From Sphingomonas endolithica (lineage in GTDB: Bacteria > Pseudomonadota > Alphaproteobacteria > Sphingomonadales > Sphingomonadaceae): 64,000 bases of DNA. The notes beneath the pieces are model-generated. The model worked only from the letters and a program-made list of their open reading frames with translations. It was not told the DNA's origin and searched no databases. This document shows positions 1-9,623 of this stretch, piece by piece. The first letter of the stretch is position 1. Every line of letters starts with the position of its first letter. Position numbers and translations under genes: made by a program. The stretch lies in the NCBI RefSeq assembly GCF_025231525.1, contig NZ_CP103057.1, forward strand, positions 2,311,001 to 2,375,000, read 5' to 3'.

Positions 1-2079
1 GTGGCCGCCGACAAGGGCACCGCGACGTTCAGCGACGTCGCCAATGCGATAGCGCTCGAACATGATTTCTGGCTCGGCGACGCGTTCGCCAGCGGCGGGT
101 CGGTCGGCTACGACCACAAGGCGATGGGCATCACCGCCAAGGGTGCATGGCTCTCCGTGCAGCGCCACTTCGCCGAGCGCGGTGTCGACGTGCAAAGCCA
201 AGCGATCCGCGTGATCGGCTGCGGCGACATGTCGGGCGACGTGTTCGGCAACGGCATGCTGCTGTCCAAGACGCTCAAGATCGTTGCCGCGTTCGATCAC
301 CGGCATATCTTCCTCGATCCCGATCCCGATCCGGCGGCAAGCTGGGAAGAGCGCAACCGCATGTTCGCGCTGCCGCGCTCAAGCTGGGCGGATTACGACG
401 CCAAGCTCATCTCCAAGGGCGGTGGCGTGTTCCCGCGCACCGACAAGACGATCAAGCTCAGCAAGCAGGTGCGCACCGCACTCGGGCTGAATGCCGAGGA
501 GATGGAGCCGACCGCCTTGATCTCGGCGATCCTCAAGAGCCCGGTCGACCTGATCTGGTTCGGCGGCATCGGCACCTATGTGAAGGCCGCGGCCGAGAAC
601 AATATCCAGGTCGGCGACCCGGCCAATGATCGGCTGCGCGTTGATGCCGAGGATCTACGCGCCACCGCGATCGGCGAGGGTGCGAATCTGGGCGTCACGC
701 AAGCCGCGCGCATCGCCTTTGCGGCGCGGGGCGGCCGGATCAACACCGACTTCATCGACAATTCGGCCGGCGTCGATTGCTCGGATAACGAGGTCAACAT
801 CAAGATCGCGCTCAACCGCGAGATGATCGAGGGCCGCCTCAGCTACGCCAAGCGCAACACCTTCCTGGCCAGCATGACGGACGATGTCACGCATCTGGTG
901 CTGGAGGATAATCGCCTGCAGACGCTGGCGCTGTCCGTGGCGGAGAATGACGGGCCCCAGACGCTGCCGAGCTATGTCCGCCTGATCGAGATCTTCGAAG
1001 GCGCCGGGCGGCTCGACCGCGCGGTCGAGGGGCTGGCGTCGAACGACGATCTGCTGCGCCGCGTGCAGGAATTGCGCGGGCTTACCCGGCCAGAGCTTGC
1101 CGTGTTGCTCGCCACCGCCAAGCTCGCGCTGCAGGACGCGATCGAGCATAGCGAGCTCGGGCTGGATCCCGAATTGCGGGACGATCTCCATGCCTCCTTC
1201 CCGCGCGCGATGCGCAAGAAGTTCGGCCAGGCGATCGACGACCATCGCCTGCGCGGCGAGATCGTCGCCACCAAACTCGCCAACCGCATCGTCAACCGCA
1301 TGGGCGTGCTCTACCCCTTCGAGCTGGCGGAGGAGGAAGGCGCGGCAATGGCCGACATCGCGTCTTTGTTCGTCGTCGCGGAGCGATTGTTCGACCTGCC
1401 TTCCTTGTGGGCGGAGATCGAGACGGCAGAGATGCCCGAAGCGGCGCGCATCGCCTTGTTCGACGAAGTCGCGGTGGCGACGCGGGCGCAGATCGCGGAT
1501 CTGCTGCGCGTGTCGCGGCCAGGCACCGGTCCGGCCGAGATCCTGGGGCGGCTGGGCACGGGTATCGCCAGCCTGGACAAGCAAACCAAGCACCTGCTGC
1601 TGGCCGAGGCCAGCGCACAGAGCGCGCGGATCGCCGCCAGGTTGGAGGGGGCGGGCGCCTCCAAGAAACTGGTGCAGAAGGTGGTGCGGCTGTTCGAGCT
1701 GGATGGCGCGGTGGGGCTTGCCGATCTGGGTGAGCGCCTGGGCCTGGACGAGCTCGTGCTCACGCGCGCATTCACGCGGCTCGGCCAAGCGCTCGGGCTG
1801 GACTGGGCACAGGCCAATGCCGCCCGCATCACCCCGAGCGATCCGTGGGAGCGGCTGCTCATCGCCGGCCTGGCGCGCGACTTCCAGCAGTTGCGGCTGG
1901 AATTCCTGGGCCGCGGAGCGGGTGATCCGCAGGCCCTGGTCGAAAGCTGGCTGAGCAAGAATGCCGATCGCGTGGCGCAATTCAAATCCGTCGTCGATCG
2001 CGCGCGCACGGCGACTGCACCGAATGCCGCGATGCTGGCGCAGATCGCCGGCCAGGCCCGCGTGCTGCTGGGCAGGTGA
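1..2079 (+). CDS. NAD-specific glutamate dehydrogenase, C-terminal part
   Basis: Oxidative deamination of glutamate to 2-oxoglutarate with NAD+, by the very large (about 1,500-1,600 residue, '180-kDa class') bacterial enzyme. The frame is open at the left window edge, so the gene starts upstream and only the last 692 residues are seen; the GTG at base 1 is not a start. A glycine-rich nucleotide-binding stretch lies at residues 71-87 of the fragment (VIGCGDMSGDVFGNGML), followed by a conserved catalytic-domain segment (FGGIGTYVKA, residues 181-190) and a long helical C-terminal region typical of this class. The stop is followed directly by a palindromic repeat, so it is probably the last gene of its transcript. 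Family assignment is firm. Confidence 0.95.
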   Translation: MAADKGTATFSDVANAIALEHDFWLGDAFASGGSVGYDHKAMGITAKGAWLSVQRHFAERGVDVQSQAIRVIGCGDMSGDVFGNGMLLSKTLKIVAAFDHRHIFLDPDPDPAASWEERNRMFALPRSSWADYDAKLISKGGGVFPRTDKTIKLSKQVRTALGLNAEEMEPTALISAILKSPVDLIWFGGIGTYVKAAAENNIQVGDPANDRLRVDAEDLRATAIGEGANLGVTQAARIAFAARGGRINTDFIDNSAGVDCSDNEVNIKIALNREMIEGRLSYAKRNTFLASMTDDVTHLVLEDNRLQTLALSVAENDGPQTLPSYVRLIEIFEGAGRLDRAVEGLASNDDLLRRVQELRGLTRPELAVLLATAKLALQDAIEHSELGLDPELRDDLHASFPRAMRKKFGQAIDDHRLRGEIVATKLANRIVNRMGVLYPFELAEEEGAAMADIASLFVVAERLFDLPSLWAEIETAEMPEAARIALFDEVAVATRAQIADLLRVSRPGTGPAEILGRLGTGIASLDKQTKHLLLAEASAQSARIAARLEGAGASKKLVQKVVRLFELDGAVGLADLGERLGLDELVLTRAFTRLGQALGLDWAQANAARITPSDPWERLLIAGLARDFQQLRLEFLGRGAGDPQALVESWLSKNADRVAQFKSVVDRARTATAPNAAMLAQIAGQARVLLGR

Positions 2080-2098
2080 GCTTGCCCGAAGGATAACC

Positions 2099-2280
2099 GT
2101 CACCCCGGACTTGGTCCGGGGTCCACTCATCCAGTCGGGCGATAGGCGTTGCTGCACGGTGGCCCCCGGAACAGGTCGGCAACTACCCCTTTCAGACATG
2201 GTTCGTCATCCCCGCCTGCGCGGGGATGATGGCGAATTACTTGTTCGAAGGGTGCAACCGCCGAACAAGTCCGGGGTGAC
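2099..2280. repeat. Composite palindromic repeat, copy 1
   Basis: A 182-bp element bounded by inverted repeats: GTCACCCCGGACTTG at the left and CAAGTCCGGGGTGAC at the right. Inside are further palindromes, including GTCATCCCCGC paired with GCGGGGATGA. It shares the outer ends and an internal block (GGAACAGGTCGGCAACTA, and GACATGGTT followed by the inner palindrome) with the larger copy at 10097-10364. It lies between the stop of NAD-GDH and the convergent RHH gene, where its stems could also end transcription from both sides. Confidence 0.8.
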
Positions 2281-2282
2281 GG

Positions 2283-2537
2283 TCAAAGCTGGGCGGAAGA
2301 CACCTCGCCCAACACCCATGTCCTCAGCGCACTCGCCAGATTCGGCGGATCGTCCGCCAATATCCGCGCCGCATCCACTTCGGCAATCAGCGCGCTAAGC
2401 GGCAGCTTCCGCATCTCGGCCGCGCGCTCCACCGCCGCCCAGAACAGCGGCTCCAGGCTAATCGACGTCTGGTGCCCGGCGATCGTCACCGATCGCTTCA
2501 CCGGCCCGACAAACCCGCCCTCCGGCGGATCAATCAT
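2283..2537 (-). CDS. Ribbon-helix-helix domain protein
   Basis: An 84-residue protein of the RHH_4-like ribbon-helix-helix type. The strand [16 protein letters not shown] near residues 14-29 is followed by helices ([20 protein letters not shown]), the layout of small DNA-binding repressors. The open frame extends further upstream, but ATG at 2537 is chosen because the residues before it only shadow the end of cobT; this start overlaps the cobT stop by 8 bases, as expected for translational coupling. It is the last gene of a minus-strand run cobS, toxin-antitoxin, cobT. Its DNA target is not evident. The fold is fairly sure; the role is unknown. Confidence 0.75.
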   Translation of the reverse strand: MIDPPEGGFVGPVKRSVTIAGHQTSISLEPLFWAAVERAAEMRKLPLSALIAEVDAARILADDPPNLASALRTWVLGEVSSAQL

Positions 2538-4362
2538 TCTTGTCGAACAATGCCGCCAGCTGCTCGATGATCGTCCCGCCCAGTTGTTCGGCATCCATGA
2601 TCGTCACCGCGCGACTGTAATAGCGCGTCACGTCATGCCCGATGCCGATCGCCACCAGTTCGACCGGCGACTTGCCCTCGATCCAGCCGATCACCTGTCG
2701 CAGATGCCGTTCGAGATAGCTGCCGGAATTCACGCTGAGCGTGGAATCATCCACCGGCGCGCCATCCGAGATCACCATCAGGATCTTGCGATCCTCCGAC
2801 CGCCCGATCAGCCGCGAATGCGCCCATAGCAGCGCCTCGCCGTCGATATTCTCCTTGAGCAGCCCCTCGCGCATCATCAGCCCGAGATTGGGCTTGGCGC
2901 GGCGCCACGGCTCGTCCGCGCGCTTGTAGACGATGTGGCGCACGTCGTTCAGCCTGCCCGGCTGTGGCGGCCGGCCGGCGGCGAGCCAGGTCTCACGCGA
3001 CTGTCCGCCCTTCCACGCGCGCGTGGTGAAGCCCAAGATCTCGGTCTTCACCCCGCAGCGCTCCAGCGTGCGCGCCAGGATGTCCGCGCTGATCGCTGCG
3101 ATCGAGATCGGCCGGCCGCGCATCGATCCCGAATTGTCGATCAGCAAGGTGACCACGGTGTCCTTGAAATCAGTCTCGCGCTCGATCTTGTAGGACAGCG
3201 ACTGCATCGGATTGACCACCACGCGGGCCAGCCGCGCCGCATCCAGCATGCCTTCTTCCTGGTCGAAATCCCAGCTGCGGCTCTGCTGCGCCATCAACCG
3301 GCGCTGCAGCCGATTGGCAAGCTTAGTCACCGCGCCCTGCAGGTGGACCAATTGCTGATCCAGATACGAACGCAGCCGTGTCAGTTCGTCCGCATCGCAC
3401 AATTCCGTTGCAGCGATCACCTCGTCATAGGAATTGGTCCACGCCTTGTAGTCGAACTGCCCGGCGAAATCCTGCGTCGGCCGGTTGGGGCGTACCGGCA
3501 GCATGCCGTCCTCGCCCTCGTCGCCCGGCTCGCCATCGACGTCGTCGAACTCCTGCTCACCCTCTTCGCCGCTCTCGCCCTGCTCGCTATCGGCATCGCG
3601 CTCGGAGCCGCGCGCTTCGACTTCGCCCTGCCCTTCCTCGCTGTCGCTTTCGCCCTCGTCGCCTTCGTCCGACTGTTGCTCGTCGGTGCCTTCGTCCTCA
3701 TTGCCGCCCTCGTCGCTTTCCTCGGGGATCATGTCCCCCTCGATCAGCTCGAGATCCTCCAACAACCGCGTCGTCAGCGTGGCAAAGGCGCGCTGGTCGT
3801 CGATCGCCAGTGCCAGCGCGTCGAGATCCTTGCCCGCCTTGCCCTCGATCCAGTCGCGCACCAGCGCCATGCCCGGCGCGGTCACCGCCGGCGCCTGCTG
3901 CCCGGTCAGCCGTTCGCGCACCATCAGCCCCAGCGCGGTCGACAGCGGCACTTCCTCGCGGTTGCGCGCCCGCGTGATCGGATCGGCGCGCAGGCGCGTG
4001 TCGAGCGCGGTCGCCAGATTGGCGGTGATCCCGGCATAGCCGCGCGCCCCCAGCGCCTCGACCCGCGCGCCCTCGACCGCATCGAACACCGCCCGCGCCA
4101 CGGCATCGCCCGGCGCACCGCGCGTGTGCAGCGCCGTATCGTGGTGCTTCAGCCGCAGCGCAAAGCCATCGGCAAACCCGCGCGCCTCGGCCACCTGCTC
4201 GGCCGGCAGCGTCCGCGCCGGCATCGGCACCTTGATGTGCTTGCCCGATGCGGTCGGCGCATCGGCGGTAAAGGCGAGCTCGATCTCCGGCTCCTCGGCC
4301 AGCGCGCGCGACGTGCCGCCAAGCACCGCCTTGAAGCGATCTAGGGGCGTTTCCGTGGTCAT
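2530..4362 (-). CDS. cobT: Cobaltochelatase subunit CobT
   Basis: The vWA-type subunit of the aerobic ATP-dependent cobaltochelatase (CobNST), which inserts Co2+ into hydrogenobyrinic acid a,c-diamide in cytoplasmic cobalamin synthesis. It is 610 residues, the usual length. It has an N-terminal region, a very acidic linker (about residues 206-286, rich in E, D, S and G), and a C-terminal von Willebrand A domain with the MIDAS metal motif DNSGS at 409-413. Its partner cobS lies upstream on the same strand, but a toxin-antitoxin pair sits between the two. The start ATG at 4362 shares its A with the toxin stop codon, so cobT is tightly linked to that pair. No cobN is in the window. Confidence 0.95.
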   Translation of the reverse strand: MTTETPLDRFKAVLGGTSRALAEEPEIELAFTADAPTASGKHIKVPMPARTLPAEQVAEARGFADGFALRLKHHDTALHTRGAPGDAVARAVFDAVEGARVEALGARGYAGITANLATALDTRLRADPITRARNREEVPLSTALGLMVRERLTGQQAPAVTAPGMALVRDWIEGKAGKDLDALALAIDDQRAFATLTTRLLEDLELIEGDMIPEESDEGGNEDEGTDEQQSDEGDEGESDSEEGQGEVEARGSERDADSEQGESGEEGEQEFDDVDGEPGDEGEDGMLPVRPNRPTQDFAGQFDYKAWTNSYDEVIAATELCDADELTRLRSYLDQQLVHLQGAVTKLANRLQRRLMAQQSRSWDFDQEEGMLDAARLARVVVNPMQSLSYKIERETDFKDTVVTLLIDNSGSMRGRPISIAAISADILARTLERCGVKTEILGFTTRAWKGGQSRETWLAAGRPPQPGRLNDVRHIVYKRADEPWRRAKPNLGLMMREGLLKENIDGEALLWAHSRLIGRSEDRKILMVISDGAPVDDSTLSVNSGSYLERHLRQVIGWIEGKSPVELVAIGIGHDVTRYYSRAVTIMDAEQLGGTIIEQLAALFDKND

Positions 4363-4751
4363 TACCAGAGTACCTTGCAGCCGAATGCCGCGATCTCGCG
4401 ATCTCGCGTGATGACGGTCAGATCGCCGCTCAATGCTTGCGCTGCGATGATGCGGTCGAACGGGTCCCCGTGACCGCCGGCCAGCGCGCCCGCGCGCAAA
4501 CTGTCGGCCGTGTTAATGGGCAGGTCCACAAATGCATCACGCGCCATCAAGCGGCTATAATGGGCGGTCGGGTCACCTATATCGCCCATCTTGCCCAATC
4601 GATACTTGGTGGCGATTTCCCAGGCGCTAACTGAACTGACCAGAATGATCGCGTTCGGCTCTTCGATCGCGCGACGCGCGCCATCGCCCAGCTTCGACGC
4701 GTTGCTCCACCAGAACAAGGCAGCATGCGTGTCTAGCAGATAACGGCTCAC
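4362..4751 (-). CDS. PIN-domain toxin of a type II toxin-antitoxin pair (VapC-like)
   Basis: A 129-residue PIN-fold endoribonuclease-type toxin. Visible acidic active-site candidates are D7 in the opening [12 protein letters not shown]45 in [15 protein letters not shown]96/D99 in GHGDPFDR and D117 near the end. The family binds Mg2+ or Mn2+ with these residues and cleaves RNA, often tRNA. Its start overlaps the antitoxin stop by 4 bases. The stop touches the cobT start, so the toxin is embedded in the cobaltochelatase gene run. VapC-like is a family label; the RNA target is unknown. Confidence 0.88.
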   Translation of the reverse strand: MSRYLLDTHAALFWWSNASKLGDGARRAIEEPNAIILVSSVSAWEIATKYRLGKMGDIGDPTAHYSRLMARDAFVDLPINTADSLRAGALAGGHGDPFDRIIAAQALSGDLTVITRDREIAAFGCKVLW

Positions 4752-5029
4752 AGGCCGTATTTCTCCAGCCGCTTACCTTCCCACAATTCGAGTTCTTCCG
4801 CCGGCAACGGATCGAACCACACCGAATCCGGAATGTTGGCCAGTTCGGGCCAGCCGCCGGGCCGGCGCCGGGGCTTCGTCGCTTCAGCCAACGGAACAAG
4901 CTTGGCATAAGGAATGCCCGATTTGGCGAGAATGATTTCCTCGCCAGCGTGCGCACGGTCCATCAGTTTCGACAGGTTCGTCTTGGCGTCATGAACGTTG
5001 AATGTTTTCTGCAAATCGGCCTCGGCCAT
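4748..5029 (-). CDS. Phd/YefM-type antitoxin
   Basis: A 93-residue antitoxin. The N-terminal half (VHDAKTNLSKLMDRAHAGEE, then a strand with AKSGIPYAKLVPL) is the Phd/YefM DNA-binding fold; the C-terminal tail, rich in W, E and P, should wrap the PIN toxin encoded immediately downstream with a 4-base overlap. An inverted repeat 11 bases upstream of the start (5040-5065) is a likely operator for autorepression by the toxin-antitoxin complex, as is usual for these modules. The identification rests on sequence pattern and gene order. Confidence 0.88.
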   Translation of the reverse strand: MAEADLQKTFNVHDAKTNLSKLMDRAHAGEEIILAKSGIPYAKLVPLAEATKPRRRPGGWPELANIPDSVWFDPLPAEELELWEGKRLEKYGL

Positions 5030-5039
5030 GACAAGCTCC

Positions 5040-5065
5040 TATGGACCAACTGGACTTAGTCCATA
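5040..5065. promoter_or_regulatory. Probable antitoxin operator
   Basis: A perfect 7-bp inverted repeat TATGGAC (5040-5046) and GTCCATA (5059-5065), with an extra TGGAC between the arms, sits just upstream of the antitoxin start. This position fits autoregulation of a Phd/YefM-type module. Binding is inferred from position and symmetry only. Confidence 0.6.
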
Positions 5066-5077
5066 GTTAGTCCGCAT

Positions 5078-6082
5078 TCAAGCCTTGCCTACCACGCTTT
5101 CGGGCAGGTCCTTGCCGAATACGCGCTGGTAATATTCCGCCACCAGGCTGCGTTCCGCCTCGTCGCACTTGTTGAGGAAGCTCAAGCGGAACGCGAAGCC
5201 GACATCCTTGAAGATGAGCGTGTTCTGCGCCCAGGTGATCACCGTGCGCGGGCTCATCACGGTCGAGATGTCGCCGTTCATGAAGCCCTTGCGCGTCAGA
5301 TCCGCGACGCGAACCATGTTGTCGACCTGCGCCTTGCCTTCGGGCTTGTCATATTCGCCCGATTTGGCGAGCACGATCTGCGCCTCCACCGCGGCGGGCA
5401 GATAGTTGAGCGTGACGACGATGTTCCAGCGGTCCATCTGCCCCTGGTTGATCTGCTGCGTGCCGTGATACAGCCCGCTCGTATCGCCGAGACCGATCGT
5501 GTTGGCGGTGGCGAACAGGCGGAAATTGGGATTGGGGCGGATAACGCGGTTCTGGTCGAGCAGCGTCAGCTTGCCCTCGGTCTCCAGTACGCGCTGGATC
5601 ACGAACATCACGTCCGGCCGTCCGGCATCATATTCGTCGAACACCAGAGCGGTCGGCGTCTGCAGCGCCCAAGGCAGCAGCCCTTCGCGGAATTCGGTGA
5701 TCTGCTTGCCGTCCTTGAGCACGATCGCATCGCGCCCGACCAGATCGATGCGGCTGATATGCGCATCCAGGTTGATGCGGATGCACGGCCATTTGAGACG
5801 CGCGGCGACCTGCTCGATATGCGTCGACTTGCCCGTGCCGTGATAGCCCTGCACCATCACGCGACGGTTGAACGCGAACCCGGCGCAAATGGCGAGCGTC
5901 GTATCGGCATCGAACACATAGGCCGGATCGAGATCGGGCACGCGCTCGTCGGCTTCGCTGAACGCCGGCACTTCCATGTCCGAATCGATCCCGAACATGT
6001 CGCGCACGCTGACCATGCGATCGGGCGCGTCAAGAATCGTCGTCTCGCGGCTATCGGGCTGGATATTGGGGATGTCGGTCAT
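5078..6082 (-). CDS. cobS: Cobaltochelatase subunit CobS
   Basis: The AAA+ ATPase subunit of the aerobic cobaltochelatase CobNST. It is 334 residues, the normal size. Walker A is GYHGTGKS at 79-86, Walker [10 protein letters not shown] at 147-155, with the MoxR-like conserved stretch [19 protein letters not shown] between them. It works as a ring with CobT and drives metal insertion by CobN. It heads a minus-strand run that continues through the toxin-antitoxin pair to cobT. Identification is secure. Confidence 0.96.
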   Translation of the reverse strand: MTDIPNIQPDSRETTILDAPDRMVSVRDMFGIDSDMEVPAFSEADERVPDLDPAYVFDADTTLAICAGFAFNRRVMVQGYHGTGKSTHIEQVAARLKWPCIRINLDAHISRIDLVGRDAIVLKDGKQITEFREGLLPWALQTPTALVFDEYDAGRPDVMFVIQRVLETEGKLTLLDQNRVIRPNPNFRLFATANTIGLGDTSGLYHGTQQINQGQMDRWNIVVTLNYLPAAVEAQIVLAKSGEYDKPEGKAQVDNMVRVADLTRKGFMNGDISTVMSPRTVITWAQNTLIFKDVGFAFRLSFLNKCDEAERSLVAEYYQRVFGKDLPESVVGKA

Positions 6083-6159
6083 GGATCGCCTCGTGTGTGG
6101 CCCAACGCCTTAGGGCAAGCCGGCAACGGGACTCAACCGCTTGTGCGCAACTTTGCCGC

Positions 6160-6852
6160 TCAGGTGATTTTTTCGGGGAGGGCGAACATGGTAGCGAAGC
6201 GTGACGCCAATGCCAGGTCTCCCACCAAGTAGAGGGCGTCCGCGTCGAGCGCCTGCGTCAAGGGCATCCCGCCATAGAAGACCGGCAGGAAGGCATTGGT
6301 CTCCCCCGACAGCATTGCATCGGCGCCGGTGGCGGCGTCGCGCGCCACCACGATCGCACCGTGCGCCACGCGTGCCACATAGGTCTCGCCGCGCAGTTCA
6401 AATCCTATCGTCGCGGTGAGATCCCCCACCCGCTCGGCCACCAACAGCATCTTGAGCGACAGCATCAGCGCCGAGGGCGAGAAATGCTGCATCGGATCAT
6501 GCCGCGGCGAGCGCAGCGCCCAGCGCCCCAATCCCAGCACCACAGGCTCGCACTCGCGCCCCCAATCGGTCAGCACATAGACCTGCGCGCGCGCCGGCGG
6601 CGGCAGCTGCGCACGGGCGACGATCCCCGCCGCTGCCAGCCCTTCCAGCCGTTGCGTCAGCACGTTGGCGCTGATCCCGGGCAGCCCCGCCCGAAGATCG
6701 CCGAACCGCCGCGGCCCCAGCAGCAGCTCGCGCACGATCAGCAGCGACCAGCGTTCGCCGACCAATTCCATGCCGAGTGCCGTGCCGCAGGCATCGTCAT
6801 ACCACTTCTTTTCCGGCGCTTCATTTAAATCGGTTACTTTTACTAACTTCAT
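6160..6852 (-). CDS. HxlR-family transcriptional regulator with C-terminal sensor-like domain
   Basis: A 230-residue protein. Residues about 15-115 form a winged helix of the HxlR/MarR kind (CGTALGMELVGERWSLLIVR, then GISANVLTQRLEGLAAAGIV and a wing). The remaining half is a small alpha/beta domain resembling the SCP2-like C-terminal domains seen in this subgroup, a possible ligand site. The 5' end of the gene is AT-rich compared with its surroundings and has no clear ribosome-binding site. It is divergent from the VOC-GST-DUF1428-VOC-SRPBCC cluster with 81 bases between the starts, which makes it the natural candidate regulator of that cluster. Confidence 0.85.
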   Translation of the reverse strand: MKLVKVTDLNEAPEKKWYDDACGTALGMELVGERWSLLIVRELLLGPRRFGDLRAGLPGISANVLTQRLEGLAAAGIVARAQLPPPARAQVYVLTDWGRECEPVVLGLGRWALRSPRHDPMQHFSPSALMLSLKMLLVAERVGDLTATIGFELRGETYVARVAHGAIVVARDAATGADAMLSGETNAFLPVFYGGMPLTQALDADALYLVGDLALASRFATMFALPEKIT

Positions 6853-6933
6853 GGTTGTTTTTAATAACGGCGCGCGGCATCATCGTCAAACAGCGATTCG
6901 AAACACAACAATTCGCAAGCCCAGGAGAGACGC

Positions 6934-7368
6934 GTGGCCAAGATGATCTTCGTGAACCTGCCCGTCGCCGACGTGGCCGCCTCGACTGCCTTCTACGAGG
7001 CGATCGGCATGGTGAAGAACGAGATGTTCTCCAACCATCAGGCCTCGTCGATGGTCTGGTCGGACACGATCCACTTCATGCTGCTCGATCACGCTTTCTA
7101 CGCGACCTTCACGGCCAAGCAGATCATAGACGCGAAGACCACCAGTGGCATGCTGATTGCGCTGGCGTTCGATGCCCGGGCCGATGTCGATGCGTTTACC
7201 AAGGCCGCCGTGGCGGCGGGCGGGCAGGAACTGCACGATCCCGAAGATCTGGGCTTCATGTACTCGCGCGCCTTTGCCGATCCCGACGGCCATGGCCTCG
7301 GCCCGTTCTGGATGGACCCCGCCGCCGCCGCGAGCGGCCCCGAGCACATGGCCGACGCCGCGGCCTGA
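6934..7368 (+). CDS. VOC-superfamily (glyoxalase/bleomycin-resistance-like) protein
   Basis: A 144-residue single-domain vicinal-oxygen-chelate protein with the paired beta-alpha-beta-beta-beta units: KMIFVNLPVADVAASTAFYE at the start and DPDGHGLGPFWMDP near the end. Start is GTG at 6934, preceded by AGGAGA at a good distance. It is closest in character to the 'lactoylglutathione lyase-like' group of small VOC proteins; the substrate cannot be read from sequence. It is first in a same-strand run of five genes with short gaps. Confidence 0.85.
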   Translation: MAKMIFVNLPVADVAASTAFYEAIGMVKNEMFSNHQASSMVWSDTIHFMLLDHAFYATFTAKQIIDAKTTSGMLIALAFDARADVDAFTKAAVAAGGQELHDPEDLGFMYSRAFADPDGHGLGPFWMDPAAAASGPEHMADAAA

Positions 7369-7395
7369 GCCGCACCCGCAAGCAGGAGGATCGCC

Positions 7396-8049
7396 ATGAT
7401 TCCGACCATCACCGTGTTCGAATGGGTGCCCGATTTCGCCCGCGGCTATGTCCGCGACATGCGCGCACGCTGGGCGTTCGAGGAAACCGGCCAGGATTAT
7501 GCCGTCGACGTGATCGACTTCGATCGCGTGAAAAGCCCGGCGCACCGCCGGTTCCAGCCGTTCGGGCAGGTCCCGAGCTACCGCGACGATGCGGTCGAGA
7601 TCTTCGAATCCGGCGCGATCGCGCTGCACATCGCCCGCGCCGCCCCCGGCTTGCTGCCCGCCGATCCGGCCGGACAGGCACGCGCCGAACAATGGGTAAT
7701 CGCCGCGCTCAACTCGGTCGAACCCTATGTCATGCAGCTCGCCGTGGTCGATATCTTCGAGGCCGATCGTGCCTGGTCGGCCGAGCGCCGTCCCAAGGTC
7801 ATCGAGGATATCCGCGGCCGGCTGGTCGATCTTTCCGCTGCCCTGGGCGACAAGGATTGGCTCGACAACAGCTTTACCGTCGGCGACCTGACGATGGTCT
7901 GCGTGCTACGCGGATTGCACGACAGCAGGCTGCTGGAGGAATTCCCCAATCTCGCCGCCTATGTCGCGCGCGGCGAAGCTCGTCCAGCCTATGCCCGCGC
8001 GTTGGCCGCGCATCTCGCCGATTTCGCCGCCGAACCGGTCGCCGCCTGA
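7396..8049 (+). CDS. Glutathione S-transferase family protein
   Basis: A 217-residue GST. It has an N-terminal thioredoxin-like domain with the cis-proline segment FGQVPSYRDD and the glutathione-contact motif ESGAIALHIA, followed by an all-helical C-terminal domain (KDWLDNSFTVGDLTMVCVLR is the N-capping-box region). The start ATG at 7396 has an AGGAGG site 7 bases upstream. It follows the VOC gene by 27 bases; a VOC-GST pair suggests handling of electrophilic metabolites, though the substrate is unknown. Confidence 0.9.
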   Translation: MIPTITVFEWVPDFARGYVRDMRARWAFEETGQDYAVDVIDFDRVKSPAHRRFQPFGQVPSYRDDAVEIFESGAIALHIARAAPGLLPADPAGQARAEQWVIAALNSVEPYVMQLAVVDIFEADRAWSAERRPKVIEDIRGRLVDLSAALGDKDWLDNSFTVGDLTMVCVLRGLHDSRLLEEFPNLAAYVARGEARPAYARALAAHLADFAAEPVAA

Positions 8050-8069
8050 CCTAAAGGAGGAGAGAGACG

Positions 8070-8774
8070 ATGAACTACATCCAAGGCTTCGTACTCGCCG
8101 TGCCGAGCGCCAGCAAGCAGGCCTATATCGAGCATGCCAGCAAGGCGGTGCCGATCTTCCGCGAGTTCGGCATGACGCGGATGGTGGAATGCTGGGGCGA
8201 CGACGTGCCGATCGGCAAGGTCAACGATTTCCGCACCACGGTGCAGGCCAAGGAGGACGAGACCGTCGTGTTCAGCTGGTGCGAATGGCCCTCGCGCGAC
8301 ATCTACCAGCGCGGCATCCAGCGCATGATGGAGGATCCGCGCATGAAGGAGATGGGCGAGATGCCGTTTGACGGGAAACGCATGATCTTCGCCGGCTTCG
8401 CCCCGGAGATCGATGACGGCGGCGGCACCGAGCCCGGCTATGTCGACGGCTTCCTGATCCCCGTCGCGCCCGACAAGAAGGACGCATATTTCGACATGGC
8501 ACGCCGCCTTGCGCCGGGCTTCCTGCAAAGCGGCGCGACGCGCCTGGTCGAGGCATGGGGCGACGACGTGCGGGCCGGCAAGGTCACCGATTTCTTCCGC
8601 GCGGTGCATGCCGCGGACGGGGAAAATGTCGTCTTCTCCTGGGTGGAATGGCCCGACAAGCCAACGCGGGATGCGGGCATGAGCCAGGTGTCGCAGGAAA
8701 CTCCGCCCGCGGACATGCCGTTCGATGGCCAGCGCCTGATCTATGGCGGCTTCATGCCCGTGCTGGACGCCTGA
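8070..8774 (+). CDS. Tandem DUF1428 protein
   Basis: A 234-residue protein made of two DUF1428 repeats, each about 110 residues. Repeat one runs from MNYIQGFVLAVP to the FAGFAPEID region; repeat two from YVDGFLIPVAPDKKDAYFDM to IYGGFMPVLDA. Both carry the hallmark xVExWGDDVxxGKVxDFxxxV (residues about 38-56 and 166-184) and FSWxEWP. Most DUF1428 proteins have a single repeat of about 120 residues, so this is an internal duplication or fusion. AAAGGAGG lies just before the start. No biochemical function is established for the family. Confidence 0.9.
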   Translation: MNYIQGFVLAVPSASKQAYIEHASKAVPIFREFGMTRMVECWGDDVPIGKVNDFRTTVQAKEDETVVFSWCEWPSRDIYQRGIQRMMEDPRMKEMGEMPFDGKRMIFAGFAPEIDDGGGTEPGYVDGFLIPVAPDKKDAYFDMARRLAPGFLQSGATRLVEAWGDDVRAGKVTDFFRAVHAADGENVVFSWVEWPDKPTRDAGMSQVSQETPPADMPFDGQRLIYGGFMPVLDA

Positions 8775-8817
8775 ACCACCCACGGCAGCAAGGCAGACGA
8801 TAGCAAGGAGACATACG

Positions 8818-9600
8818 GTGACCTATCCCCATGGCAGCCCGATCTGGTACGAACTGACCTCGCCCGACCCGGACGCCGCCAAGGCGTTCTACGAACAGGT
8901 CATCGGCTGGACGATCCACGATGCCGATCCCAGCGGGATGGATTATCGCATGATCGACACTGGCGATCAGAATTTCGTTGGCGGGCTGGCCGGTATGGCG
9001 GGCGAGCGGCCACCCGGCGTGGGACCGGGGTGGAAATTCTATCTCTGCGTCGACGATACCGACGCGATCGTGACGCGGATCACCGCCGCCGGCGGCAGTC
9101 TGATCACTGGACCACACGATCTGCCCGGTGTCGGTCGCCTGGCGCTGGTCGCCGACCCGCAGGGCATCCCCTTCTACGTCATGCGCGGCGCGATCGACGC
9201 GACCAGTAGCGTGTGGGACCGTACCGCCATGGGCAAATGCAGCTGGAACGAGCTCAACACCACGGACCAGAGCGCCGCCAACGCCTTCTATGCCGAGATG
9301 TTCGGCTGGACCTACCCCGACAAGATGCCGATGGGCGAGATGGGTGACTATGTTTTCGTTCAGGCCGGCGACGAAACGATCGGCGCGACGATGAACGCGC
9401 CGCCCGGCGCGCCCGCCGCCTGGCAGTTCTATTTCCGCACCACCGATATCGATGCCGCGGCCACCAAGGTGACCGACGGCGGCGGCACCGTCCATGCCGG
9501 CCCGATGGACGTCCCCGGGGGTGACCGCATCATCGTCGCCAGCGATCCGCATGGCGCCATGTTCGGTGTCGTGGCAGCAGCGGCAGGCGGCGCAGCATGA
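8818..9600 (+). CDS. Two-domain VOC protein
   Basis: 260 residues with two vicinal-oxygen-chelate domains in tandem: one opening PIWYELTSPDPDAAKAFYEQ and a second opening CSWNELNTTDQSAANAFYAE. Each ends in a conserved hydrophobic tail (VADPQGIPFYVMR and SDPHGAMFGVV). GTG at 8818 is chosen as start because AAGGAG lies 8 bases upstream and the VOC fold begins immediately after; a longer upstream reading only overlaps the DUF1428 gene. Proteins of this type are annotated as glyoxalase or 27-kDa-antigen-like. Substrate unknown. Confidence 0.88.
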   Translation: MTYPHGSPIWYELTSPDPDAAKAFYEQVIGWTIHDADPSGMDYRMIDTGDQNFVGGLAGMAGERPPGVGPGWKFYLCVDDTDAIVTRITAAGGSLITGPHDLPGVGRLALVADPQGIPFYVMRGAIDATSSVWDRTAMGKCSWNELNTTDQSAANAFYAEMFGWTYPDKMPMGEMGDYVFVQAGDETIGATMNAPPGAPAAWQFYFRTTDIDAAATKVTDGGGTVHAGPMDVPGGDRIIVASDPHGAMFGVVAAAAGGAA

Positions 9601-9623
9601 TCCCCAAGCCCTGAGGAGTTGCC

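Noticed and set aside
655..2199. Long open frame on the minus strand opposite NAD-GDH
   Set aside because: It is antisense to a clearly conserved enzyme; the composition (many His, Gln and Arg) is the usual shadow of high-GC coding DNA.
2935..4344. 469-codon forward frame opposite cobT
   Set aside because: Antisense to the vWA domain and the acidic linker of CobT; no start site, no domain, low-complexity Leu/Ala/Arg content.
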